A stretch of DNA of 13,884 nucleotides from an uncultured Clostridia bacterium (GCA_937893125.1 CALBHW010000027.1:1-13884); one strand, 5' to 3'; shown: positions 1-6,608, counted from the stretch's first letter. A program made the numbers and translations. The notes: generated from the sequence alone by a model not told the origin.

Positions 1-1799
1 AGTTTTTATACGCTCTAAACGACGAAACTTTTAAACCCGAAATGTCAATGCCAATTGAAGTAACGCCAGACAAATCAACAACCTATTCAATTAAACTTCA
101 CATTGCCAACACCGCCCGCAACGCCAACCTTAGCGGTTCTCTAAACTGGGCATTGACCAAGGAAAAACCCGATCTTCCGCTAAGAGATTCAAATCTTTCT
201 ATTTATTTTGTAAATAATGATAATTCGGCAATTACACAAAACAATGTTGCTATTCAAAAGAATAGTGACGGCACAAAATTTAAAATCGTAGGACCTACAC
301 CAATTATTGATTCGTCGTCTACAACATCATACCTAAATGGTTCTTTTAATGATAGGACAACCACTGCAACTGGCAAAGTATCAAGTATTGGCGACCTTAC
401 AAATAGTAGTGGCGCGGAGTTTTACTATTTTTGCACAAATTCTGCCATCGTAGGCTCTCTATCATATAACGACCCAGGAGAAGTCTATTACACATCAACT
501 GCGGACTCCACCTTAGAGAGTTGGTATGACTTGCCAACTTCAAACACAAACCTTTACGCTTGCTTTATGACTCCAAACTATTCTGGCGGGTCAAGTTATT
601 CAAGTAGTGACCCAAAGGTGGTTATTTCAAACACAGTTGAGACAATCCCTTATCTTTCATTTGATGGTAAAACTTCTATAACCAGTGTGACAATTCCACA
701 AAGCGTAAAAAATATTGGATATGGAACAAAAAAGATAGGAGATTATGGGGTTTTTAGGTATTGTAATGGTTTAACTAAATTACATTTTCCAAATAGTTTG
801 ATAAATATTGGACAATTTGCGTTTTATGAATGTGATAATTTATCAAGCATTGTAATTCCGTCTAGTGTACGACTTATTGAAGGCGGTTCATTTAGTTGTT
901 GTGATGGTATAGCGAGTATAACGGTGTTACAAAATAACGCAAATTATTATTCTTCAAACAATTGTTTAATTGAAAAATCAGAAAAAATTTTGGTTTTAGC
1001 GTGCAACGACTCCATTATGCCTAGTGATATAAAGAGTATTGGTGTTTACGCTTTTGATTGTTGTACTACGACTAGTATATCCATTTCTGAAGGGGTAACC
1101 AGCATAGGCGAAAATGCATTTAGTGGATGTAGCGGATTAACTAGTTTGTCGATTCCAAACAGCATAGTAAGTATAGGCAATGATGCCTTTTCTGGGTGTA
1201 GGAATTTATCCTATAATACAAAAGATGGGTTAAATTATTTGGGAAATACTGCAAATCCTTATGTTGTAGTTCATTCAGTGGCAAATAATTCAAAAACAAC
1301 ATATTCAATAGATAGCGGTGCAAGAATTATATATAATGAATGCTTTTATAATTGTAATAACCTATCAAATATAATTATTCCAAACAATGTAAAGCAAATT
1401 GGCGAATTAGCTTTTTCAAGATGCACTGCATTAACAAATTTAACTCTTGGGAGTAGTATAGTTAGTATAGAAATGAGCGCTTTTGGCGGTTGTATAGGAT
1501 TGACTTCTTTAATTGTTCCAGATAGCGTGAAGAGTATTGGCGCAAGTGCTTTTGACTCTTGTTATGGACTTGAAAGTGTAGTAATAGGTAGTGGTATACA
1601 ATATATAGGAGCTCGTGCATTTAATATTGATTCGGAGCGTTTGCAAATTACAACTTTTTCCTTTAAAGATACAAGTGGTACTTGGACTCTAAAAAGGGGT
1701 ACAACCGTAAAAACGGGGGTTTCAGTGGCAAATTCAAGTAACAATATAATAAACATTACAAACAGTTACACAACATATGAATGGTTTAAGGATAACTGA
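1..1799 (+). CDS. BspA-like leucine-rich-repeat protein, 5' partial
   Basis: The reading frame is open from the first complete codon (position 3) to the TGA at 1797-1799, so the gene starts upstream of the window; the ATG at 42 is internal, with no ribosome binding site. Numbering from that ATG, residues about 1-200 are a Ser/Thr/Asn-rich region without obvious repeats, perhaps Ig-like. Residues about 205-527 hold roughly ten degenerate LRR_5/BspA-type repeats of about 23 residues, with the pattern IP-x-SV-x-x-IG-x-x-AF-x-x-C-x-x-L (for example IPNSIVSIGNDAFSGC). Two stretches that are not clearly repeats interrupt the array (near 303-330 and 390-425). A short Thr/Asn-rich tail ends in YEWFKDN, with no LPxTG motif. 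BspA-type proteins are usually exported and bind host or neighbouring-cell surfaces; the signal peptide would lie outside the window. Surface location and adhesion are inference; the repeat family is clear. Confidence 0.85.
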   Translation, partial: FLYALNDETFKPEMSMPIEVTPDKSTTYSIKLHIANTARNANLSGSLNWALTKEKPDLPLRDSNLSIYFVNNDNSAITQNNVAIQKNSDGTKFKIVGPTPIIDSSSTTSYLNGSFNDRTTTATGKVSSIGDLTNSSGAEFYYFCTNSAIVGSLSYNDPGEVYYTSTADSTLESWYDLPTSNTNLYACFMTPNYSGGSSYSSSDPKVVISNTVETIPYLSFDGKTSITSVTIPQSVKNIGYGTKKIGDYGVFRYCNGLTKLHFPNSLINIGQFAFYECDNLSSIVIPSSVRLIEGGSFSCCDGIASITVLQNNANYYSSNNCLIEKSEKILVLACNDSIMPSDIKSIGVYAFDCCTTTSISISEGVTSIGENAFSGCSGLTSLSIPNSIVSIGNDAFSGCRNLSYNTKDGLNYLGNTANPYVVVHSVANNSKTTYSIDSGARIIYNECFYNCNNLSNIIIPNNVKQIGELAFSRCTALTNLTLGSSIVSIEMSAFGGCIGLTSLIVPDSVKSIGASAFDSCYGLESVVIGSGIQYIGARAFNIDSERLQITTFSFKDTSGTWTLKRGTTVKTGVSVANSSNNIINITNSYTTYEWFKDN

Positions 1800-1841
1800 T
1801 TTGTTCTTTTGGGGAAATCAATTTTAGTGGTTAAACTGATT

Positions 1842-1870
1842 TTGCCTTATAAATGAGTTTGTTATATAAT
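1842..1870 (+). promoter_or_regulatory. Possible sigma-A promoter running into a terminator hairpin
   Basis: TTGCCT (1842-1847) and TATAAT (1865-1870) are separated by 17 bp. The predicted start, near 1876, falls inside the left arm of the hairpin at 1874-1914, so a transcript would be a small hairpin RNA or would need read-through to reach rnr. It may be a chance match in AT-rich DNA. Confidence 0.35.
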
Positions 1871-1873
1871 ATG

Positions 1874-1914
1874 AAAAAAATTAATCCTATGTAAAGTGTT
1901 GGGTTAATTTTTTT
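1874..1914 (+). terminator. Intrinsic terminator after the leucine-rich-repeat gene
   Basis: The arms 1874-1887 and 1901-1914 pair over 14 bp (one G-U) around a 13-nt loop, ending in a run of seven T. The A-run/T-run symmetry could make it bidirectional. It closes the upstream LRR gene and separates it from rnr. A weaker hairpin (AAATCA at 1815-1820 with TGATTT at 1837-1842) lies just before it. Confidence 0.7.
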
Positions 1915-1969
1915 ATATTGCGAGTTGTAAGTGAAAGTTTAAAAATCACGAGGGAGATGGGCAAAAGGT

Positions 1970-1999
1970 TTGACAAGGGGGACGCAAAAATATTAAAAT
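1970..1999 (+). promoter_or_regulatory. Promoter of rnr, predicting a leaderless mRNA
   Basis: A perfect -35 TTGACA (1970-1975) is followed after 18 bp by TAAAAT (1994-1999). A start seven bases past the -10 falls on the A of the rnr ATG at 2006, leaving no room for a leader or ribosome binding site. Confidence 0.6.
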
Positions 2000-2005
2000 G
2001 TTTTT

Positions 2006-4108
2006 ATGGAAAACTTTAGAGATGAAATTTTAAGGATTATGAATGAGCGTGTCATTTCTCACAAGGGGTTTGACGGGCTTTCTTGCACTCTTGCTAAACT
2101 TGTTAAGTGCGACGAGTCGCAGGCAAAGTCTATTCTTGGCGACCTTATTTCGAGCGGGGATGTTTTTGAGTACGGGCGTGGAAGATTCGCGGGAAGTAGG
2201 CTACTTGGGCTCATTAAGGGAAAGTATAGTTACACTAACGAGAAATTTGGGTTTGTTTTGAACGCGGACGGCGACATTTTTATTTCAAAAAAGAACAGTA
2301 TGAACGCTTTTGACGGTGATATTGTTTTGTGTAAAGTCACGGGGCGTGCGTACAACGGAAAAAAACGCGAAGGAAAGATTGAAAAAATTATTTCGCATGA
2401 TAATGACGGGCTCGTTGGAACATTTTACACGCAAAATGGGCTAAATTTTGTTGACCTTGATAGAAAAAATATGGATGTTAGGATTGCTCCAAAAGACACA
2501 ATGGGGGCGAGACCACAAGATAAGGTTGTTATTGATATTTTGTCGTACAAGTCGGGGCGACCAGTTGGGCGAGTTGTTGAAGTTATCGGAAACTTAAACG
2601 AAAAGGGCGCTGACATAAAATGGCTACTTAGGTCATACAAGGTGCGAGACGTTTTCCCAAAAGAAGTCATTGAATATGCAAAAAAGATTCCACAAGAAGT
2701 CGTCTATAATAAGAATAGCGGTAGGCGTGATTTGCGTGACCAAATGATTGTCACAATTGACGGGGTTGATGCAAAAGACCTTGACGACGCGGTCACTGTT
2801 ACAAAAAATGCGGACGGGACATATAAACTTGGTGTTCATATTGCGGATGTGGGCGAGTATGTTAAGATTAACAACATTTTAGACCAAGAAGCGTTTAAGC
2901 GTGCGACAAGTATTTATTTCCTTGACCAAGTTATTCCTATGCTTCCAAAGGAACTCAGTAACGGCATTTGTTCTTTAAATCCTCACGTTGATAGGCTGGC
3001 GCTTTCGGTTGAAATGGTTATTGATAAAGACGGAAATGTTATTAAAAGTGAAATTTTTGAAAGCGTGATAAATAGTAAGCATAGGCTAAATTACGACCAA
3101 GTTTTAAGACTCCTTGACGGCGACGAAAAGGAAACGGAAAATTTAAAAGACATCAAACAAATGATGTTTGATATGCTTGAACTTTCAAATATCCTTGAAA
3201 ATAGACGCAAAAAATGTGGAATGCTCAACTTTGAAATTCCAGAAGGCGAAGTTATTGTCGATGAAATGGGAAAACCTATTAAAATTGAAAAAAGGTTACC
3301 TACAAAGTCGACAAAAATTATCGAAACTTTTATGGTCGTCGCGAATGAGACGGTTGCAAAAACTTTTGAAAATTTAAAAATTCCATTTGTTTATCGTGTA
3401 CACGAAAAACCAGATAGTGAAAAAATAGCAACATTTTTTAATTTTATTGAAACTTTGGGACTTAAACTTCCTAGTGGAAAGAAGGATATTGAGCCTCTTG
3501 ACCTTCAAAAAGTTTTGGGGCAAGTTGAAGGGAAAAATCTTGAAGGCGTTGTCAATATGGTGATGCTAAGAAGTTTGAAAAAAGCGAAATATCTTGACAA
3601 ATGTTTGGGACATTTTGGAATGGCACTTGATTTTTATTGTCATTTTACATCTCCAATTAGAAGATACCCTGATTTGACTATTCATAGAATAATTAAAGAA
3701 TGGTTGCACGGAAATAGCGTTTTTGTAAAGTCGGGCGAGATGGCTGATTTTGTTCAAAAGGCGAGCGAGCAAAGTAGCACGCAGGAAAAGTTGAGCGAAG
3801 ATGTCGAAAGGGCAATAACCGACTATAAAAAGTGCGAATACATGGAAAATTTCATTGGAGAAACCTTTGAAGGAATTATTAGCGGTGTGAGAGAAAAAGG
3901 GTTTTATGTTGAACTTGATAATACTTGTGAGGGACTAGTTAGCGTAAGTAGTTTAACCGATGATTTTTATACTTATGACGAACAAAGTTTGAGCCTTGTG
4001 TCACATAACAACTTTTACAAAATTGGCGAAAAAGTGGAAGTTAGACTTGTGAATGTCAATAAAAAAGATAGAAAGATTGATTTTGAAGTTGTGAGAAAGA
4101 TTAGGTAA
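2006..4108 (+). CDS. rnr: Ribonuclease R (RNB-family 3'-5' exoribonuclease)
   Basis: Processive hydrolytic 3'-5' exoribonuclease that degrades structured RNA and, in trans-translation, the defective mRNA freed by tmRNA-SmpB. The 700-residue product has the usual order: N-terminal winged-helix region (about 1-65), cold-shock domains (about 70-200), RNB catalytic domain (about 240-570) and C-terminal S1 domain (about 615-700). The metal-binding motif TIDGVDAKDLDDAV is intact, with D252, D258, D260 and D261 matching the catalytic aspartates of the family. The size is somewhat below that of E. coli RNase R and normal for Bacillota. There is an in-frame stop at 1994 and no ribosome binding site before ATG 2006; the next in-frame ATG (2039) has AAGGA only about 3 nt away and would remove the start of the first domain. 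I keep 2006 and infer a leaderless mRNA. smpB and ssrA follow, as in many Bacillota. Confidence 0.95.
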   Translation: MENFRDEILRIMNERVISHKGFDGLSCTLAKLVKCDESQAKSILGDLISSGDVFEYGRGRFAGSRLLGLIKGKYSYTNEKFGFVLNADGDIFISKKNSMNAFDGDIVLCKVTGRAYNGKKREGKIEKIISHDNDGLVGTFYTQNGLNFVDLDRKNMDVRIAPKDTMGARPQDKVVIDILSYKSGRPVGRVVEVIGNLNEKGADIKWLLRSYKVRDVFPKEVIEYAKKIPQEVVYNKNSGRRDLRDQMIVTIDGVDAKDLDDAVTVTKNADGTYKLGVHIADVGEYVKINNILDQEAFKRATSIYFLDQVIPMLPKELSNGICSLNPHVDRLALSVEMVIDKDGNVIKSEIFESVINSKHRLNYDQVLRLLDGDEKETENLKDIKQMMFDMLELSNILENRRKKCGMLNFEIPEGEVIVDEMGKPIKIEKRLPTKSTKIIETFMVVANETVAKTFENLKIPFVYRVHEKPDSEKIATFFNFIETLGLKLPSGKKDIEPLDLQKVLGQVEGKNLEGVVNMVMLRSLKKAKYLDKCLGHFGMALDFYCHFTSPIRRYPDLTIHRIIKEWLHGNSVFVKSGEMADFVQKASEQSSTQEKLSEDVERAITDYKKCEYMENFIGETFEGIISGVREKGFYVELDNTCEGLVSVSSLTDDFYTYDEQSLSLVSHNNFYKIGEKVEVRLVNVNKKDRKIDFEVVRKIR

Positions 4109-4146
4109 TTTTTTAGGTGGGCGGAAGAGTAATTAGTGAAAGGGGA

Positions 4147-4270
4147 CGGCACGGAAGGCGCGCGGGTGGGGGCTGAAAGCCCCACACGCGCGCTGTGGTT
4201 GCGGGCGGTTTTAACCGCCCGCAACCACAGTTTTGCCGAGAAAAATTCTCGGCAAAACTCTTCCGTGCCG
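4147..4270. repeat. GC-rich cloverleaf of four abutting inverted repeats
   Basis: An outer 11-bp stem (4147-4157 with 4260-4270) encloses three hairpins with almost no unpaired bases between them. Hairpin 1 is 4158-4193: GCGCGCG paired with CGCGCGC, one mismatch, one bulged G, then GGGGCT/AGCCCC around the loop GAA. Hairpin 2 is 4194-4229: 17 perfect pairs around a 2-nt centre. Hairpin 3 is 4230-4258: 13 perfect pairs around the loop AAA. Only T4259 is unpaired at the junction. By my count the 124 bp are about 64% G+C in strongly AT-rich surroundings. It lies between the rnr stop and the smpB promoter. No T-tract follows the outer stem, though four T follow hairpin 2, so a terminator or insulator role is possible. 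I found no clear target-site duplication and no second copy in the window. It may be a REP-like or other palindromic dispersed element; its function is unknown. Confidence 0.85.
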
Positions 4271-4272
4271 AC

Positions 4273-4301
4273 TTGCTTTTTGTCTTTTTTTATGTTAAAA
4301 T
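4273..4301 (+). promoter_or_regulatory. Promoter of smpB (extended -10)
   Basis: TTGCTT (4273-4278), a 17-bp spacer and TAAAAT (4296-4301), with TG at 4293-4294 forming an extended -10. It begins three bases after the cloverleaf. The predicted start (about 4308) leaves a very short leader before GGAG (4308-4311) and ATG 4320. Confidence 0.65.
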
Positions 4302-4319
4302 ACTTGCGGAGTAAAAGAG

Positions 4320-4769
4320 ATGAGTGTAGTAGCAACCAACAAATATGCAAAATTTAACTATTTTTTACTTGAAACCTACGAAGCAGGCATTGTTTTATCT
4401 GGTAGCGAAATAAAATCTATTAGAAAAAACGGAATGACTCTAAACGAGAGTTTTATTTTAGTTAGCCCAAACAAAGTAGTTTTGAAAAACTCTTTTATTA
4501 AACCTTATCAAACGCCGAATGGTTTTTCTTTAAAGGCGGATAGAGATAGAAATCTTTTATTGCATCAAAACGAAATTTTAAAGATTAAGCAAGCGGTCGA
4601 CAAAAAGGGGTTGACAGTTGTGCCAGTTAAAGCGTATTTTAAGGGAAATCTCTTGAAACTCGAAATTGCACTCGCAAAAGGTAAAAAACTTTTTGATAAA
4701 AAGGATGACAAAAAGGAGCGCGATATAGCAAGAATGGAAGAACGAAATGTTTTTCGCATGGGGGTGTAA
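4320..4769 (+). CDS. smpB: SsrA-binding protein SmpB
   Basis: SmpB binds the tRNA-like domain of tmRNA and carries alanyl-tmRNA into the A site of stalled ribosomes, where its C-terminal tail reads the empty mRNA channel. The 149-residue length is standard. Family signatures are the N-terminal ATNKYAKFNYFLLETYEAGI, then GSEIKSIRKNG, PVKAYFKGN and the basic tail GKKLFDKKDDKKERD. GGAG at 4308-4311, nine bases before ATG 4320, supports the start. The gene has its own promoter directly after the cloverleaf. Its last codons (the G of ATG, then GGG GTG TAA) are at the same time the first bases of the tmRNA gene, an overlap of 10 bp at 4760-4769. The SmpB C-terminus RMGV is therefore constrained by the tmRNA acceptor stem. 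The function call is secure. Confidence 0.96.
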   Translation: MSVVATNKYAKFNYFLLETYEAGIVLSGSEIKSIRKNGMTLNESFILVSPNKVVLKNSFIKPYQTPNGFSLKADRDRNLLLHQNEILKIKQAVDKKGLTVVPVKAYFKGNLLKLEIALAKGKKLFDKKDDKKERDIARMEERNVFRMGV

Positions 4770-5132
4770 GGCTTCGACAGGGCGATTGAAGAAAATTTTA
4801 AGCGCGGGGTAGAATGCTAAAAGACTACCTTAAAAATTTTAGCAAAATTTTAAGTGCAAATAACACTTCAAATGCTATGACAGCTATGGCTGCCTAAGGG
4901 AAAATTCCTATAGCCGTTTTGCAAAATTTGGGTTTCTTGCTCCAAATTGCAAAGCGTCAAACAAGCAAGAAAACTTTATCCAAAGTCTGGGGGATAATTT
5001 TATTAAAACGGACTCGTCAAACCTTCTTTTGTTACTTTTAGAAGTTTGATTAAATTTAAAATGTAACTATCCGCGTAGAAAGAAACTTTCTTGTCGTTTT
5101 GGACACGAGTTCGATTCTCGTCACCTCCACCA
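4760..5132 (+). ncRNA. ssrA: Transfer-messenger RNA (tmRNA, SsrA RNA)
   Basis: This one-piece tmRNA acts first as alanine tRNA and then as mRNA to release stalled ribosomes and tag the nascent protein. The 5' end GGGGGTG (4760-4766) pairs with CACCTCC (5122-5128), including the G3-U pair seen in other tmRNAs; an A discriminator and encoded CCA end at 5132. GGCTTCGACAGGG near 4770-4782 is the conserved tmRNA D-loop region, and ACGAG-TTCGATT-CTCGT (5105-5121) is the T arm. The tag frame is at 4856-4897, and a helix built on GGCT (4888-4891) and AGCC (4912-4915) spans its stop, as in other tmRNAs. The length of 373 nt is normal. I see no good promoter immediately upstream, so it is probably processed from the smpB transcript. 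A strong terminator follows 7 bases later. Confidence 0.95.
4856..4897 (+). other. tmRNA tag-peptide reading frame
   Basis: The resume codon GCA (4856-4858) opens a 13-codon frame ending in TAA (4895-4897), encoding ANNTSNAMTAMAA. The tRNA-like domain supplies one further alanine first. The Ala-Ala terminus is the usual protease signal; the fourth residue from the end is Ala and the third is Met, where Leu or Val is more usual. The resume codon is assigned from its GCA identity, its position and the tag pattern. Confidence 0.85.
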
Positions 5133-5138
5133 AGTAAG

Positions 5139-5171
5139 CAAAAAGAAAAGTCTAATAGGCTTTTCTTTTTG
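5139..5171 (+). terminator. Intrinsic terminator of smpB-ssrA
   Basis: CAAAAAGAAAAG (5139-5150) pairs perfectly with CTTTTCTTTTTG (5160-5171). Three inner pairs (T-G, C-G, T-A) extend the stem to 15 bp around the loop AAT. The right arm supplies the U-rich tail. It starts 7 nt after the tmRNA CCA. Confidence 0.85.
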
Positions 5172-5311
5172 TTTGAAGTGATATTTTCAAGCAGAAATAA
5201 TAATCTCTTATGCGAATGATATTGCGGGCGCAATGATATTTTGCTAATGAAAAATAAAGGTTGAATACCACCAAAAAAAGATAGGACAAAAAATACAACA
5301 AGGTACTAATA

Positions 5312-5330
5312 AATGTTAATATTAAACATT
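5312..5330. repeat. AT-rich palindrome next to the glycosyltransferase promoter
   Basis: AATGTTAAT and ATTAAACATT form a near-perfect inverted repeat with one extra base, ending directly at the -35 box (5331). It could be a repressor operator or an UP-element-like AT tract. Chance is not excluded in DNA this AT-rich. Confidence 0.35.
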
Positions 5331-5358
5331 TTGAGCGTGAAAACTTTTATGTTATAAT
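5331..5358 (+). promoter_or_regulatory. Promoter of the glycosyltransferase gene
   Basis: TTGAGC (5331-5336), a 16-bp spacer and consensus TATAAT (5353-5358), with TG at 5350-5351 giving an extended -10. Start is expected near 5365, leaving a leader of about 66 nt. The rest of the 257-bp gap from 5174 holds a small palindrome, ATTGCG/CGCAAT near 5222-5235, flanked by direct copies of AATGATATT, and nothing else I can name. Confidence 0.65.
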
Positions 5359-5430
5359 AAATAGGTAGATTTATTTCTAACCATTAAAAAAACAATTAAA
5401 AACTTAAATTTAGGCAAAAAAGGATATAAA

Positions 5431-6564
5431 ATGGAAGAAAAGCGGTTGAAAGTTCTTGTTTTGGTAGACACATTTTATCCAGTTGTTGGGGGTGTATGTT
5501 CAGTTGTTGACCAAAGTTGCACGGCTTTAAGTCGTGTCGCAGATGTAATGGTGGGCGCGTGTAAAGCCAAAGGCTATGTGGACCCTCAAAAACCATACAA
5601 AATTGTCCGTTGCAAGGGCTACTACAACTCAATTACAAATGACGGAATGGCACATCCAAATTTGGATAAGAATTTTAGAAAAATGGTCGAAGAAGGCGGA
5701 TTTGACCTGATTCATTGCCATTCGCCTGGAAATTTTATGACTTATGCTAAAAAGGTTTGCAAAAAACTAAACATTCCACTTATGACGACTGTGCACACCA
5801 ATTTTTATGCGGATATAAAATCTTATGTAAAGACGGAATTTTTAACTCGACAAATTTTAAAAATTTTTATAAATAAAATCAATAAATGTGACTACATATA
5901 TACAGTTAGCAATTTTTGCAAAAATAAATTAGGGAAGTATGGACTTAGAGCGGACACAAGGGTACTATATAACGCAACTAATTTTGAGCCAAACGATAGG
6001 GAACGCGCAAGAAAAAGAATTAACGACGAGTATAATTTGAGCGAAGAGACTTTTGTGATGTCCTTTGTCTCTCGTATCGTAAAACTTAAAAATATTGACC
6101 TAGTTATTGACGCTGTTAAAGTTTTGAAAGATAAAAATCTTGATTTTAAGGTTTTTATTGTTGGAGATGGAAAATATTTAAAGACCGCTTTAAAGAGAAT
6201 AAAAAACGCGGGGCTTGAAAATTATTTTATTTCGGTTGGAATGGTAAAGGATAGAGACTTGCTCGTTAGTTTTTATCAACGAAGTGACCTTTTGCTCTTC
6301 CCAAGTGTTGTTGACACCGCTGGACTTATTCAAGTTGAAGGCGCGGGGTGCAAAACTCCAACTTTGACGATTGAAAATGTCGCACAAAGCGAGTTGATGA
6401 CGAATTATGAAAACGGTCTTATTGCTAAAAATGAGCTAAATGACTATGCAAAATATATTGAATTCGCCTATTTTAACCGCGAAAAACTAAAACAAATAGG
6501 CGAGCGAGCATATGAAACCTTGTATAAAGATATGATGACGAAAAGACGGTTAACGAACTACTAA
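5431..6564 (+). CDS. Family 4 glycosyltransferase (GT-B), C-terminus probably frameshifted
   Basis: A cytoplasmic or membrane-associated GT-B enzyme moving a sugar from a nucleotide-sugar to a lipid, polysaccharide or other acceptor, which the sequence does not identify. The N-terminal domain opens KVLVLVDTFYPVVGGV with the family glycine motif and contains DLIHCHSPGNF and TTVHTNFY. The C-terminal domain shows FVSRIVKLKNIDLVIDAV, VGDG and FPSVVDTAGLIQVEGAGCKTP, where E303 is the second acid of the E-x7-E motif and D295 replaces the first. The motifs resemble diacylglycerol glucosyltransferase-like GT4 enzymes, but I would not name a substrate. A ribosome binding site (AAAAGGA) lies about 7 nt before ATG 5431. 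The frame ends at TAA 6562-6564, but the -1 frame continues plausibly to 6608. One base missing near 6531 would explain this. The core is intact, so the protein may still work. Confidence 0.9.
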   Translation: MEEKRLKVLVLVDTFYPVVGGVCSVVDQSCTALSRVADVMVGACKAKGYVDPQKPYKIVRCKGYYNSITNDGMAHPNLDKNFRKMVEEGGFDLIHCHSPGNFMTYAKKVCKKLNIPLMTTVHTNFYADIKSYVKTEFLTRQILKIFINKINKCDYIYTVSNFCKNKLGKYGLRADTRVLYNATNFEPNDRERARKRINDEYNLSEETFVMSFVSRIVKLKNIDLVIDAVKVLKDKNLDFKVFIVGDGKYLKTALKRIKNAGLENYFISVGMVKDRDLLVSFYQRSDLLLFPSVVDTAGLIQVEGAGCKTPTLTIENVAQSELMTNYENGLIAKNELNDYAKYIEFAYFNREKLKQIGERAYETLYKDMMTKRRLTNY

Positions 6565-6608
6565 ACGTCTATAAGTATGTCATAAATGATTATAAAAAAA
6601 ATAAATAA
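6531..6608 (+). pseudogene. Out-of-frame C-terminal tail of the glycosyltransferase
   Basis: In the -1 frame, from GAT at 6534 to TAA at 6606-6608, the sequence reads DDEKTVNELLNVYKYVINDY followed by KKNK. This is an amphipathic, Lys-ending helix of the kind that closes GT4 proteins, whereas the annotated frame ends abruptly in KRRLTNY. Restoring one T (GAT ATG ATG to GAT TAT GAT GAC) would join the two and give about 393 residues. No slippery heptamer is visible, so a mutation or assembly error is likelier than programmed frameshifting. Confidence 0.6.

Noticed and set aside
4015..4350. Minus-strand reading frame through the cloverleaf and the rnr 3' end
   Set aside because: It overlaps the end of rnr and the start of smpB, and its middle is the same inverted-repeat DNA read on the other strand.
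4136..4357. Plus-strand reading frame through the cloverleaf
   Set aside because: It is made mostly of the inverted-repeat arms, lacks a ribosome binding site and runs into smpB out of frame. The open frame follows from the GC-rich palindromes.
5003..5233. Minus-strand reading frame containing GGGDENRTRVQND
   Set aside because: It is the antisense of the tmRNA 3' end; GDENRTRV-type peptides are a known artefact of translating across tmRNA and tRNA T-arm/CCA regions.
6481..6564. Programmed -1 ribosomal frameshift in the glycosyltransferase
   Set aside because: No X-XXY-YYZ slippery heptamer and no stable downstream structure near 6531; a simple one-base deletion explains the sequence better.
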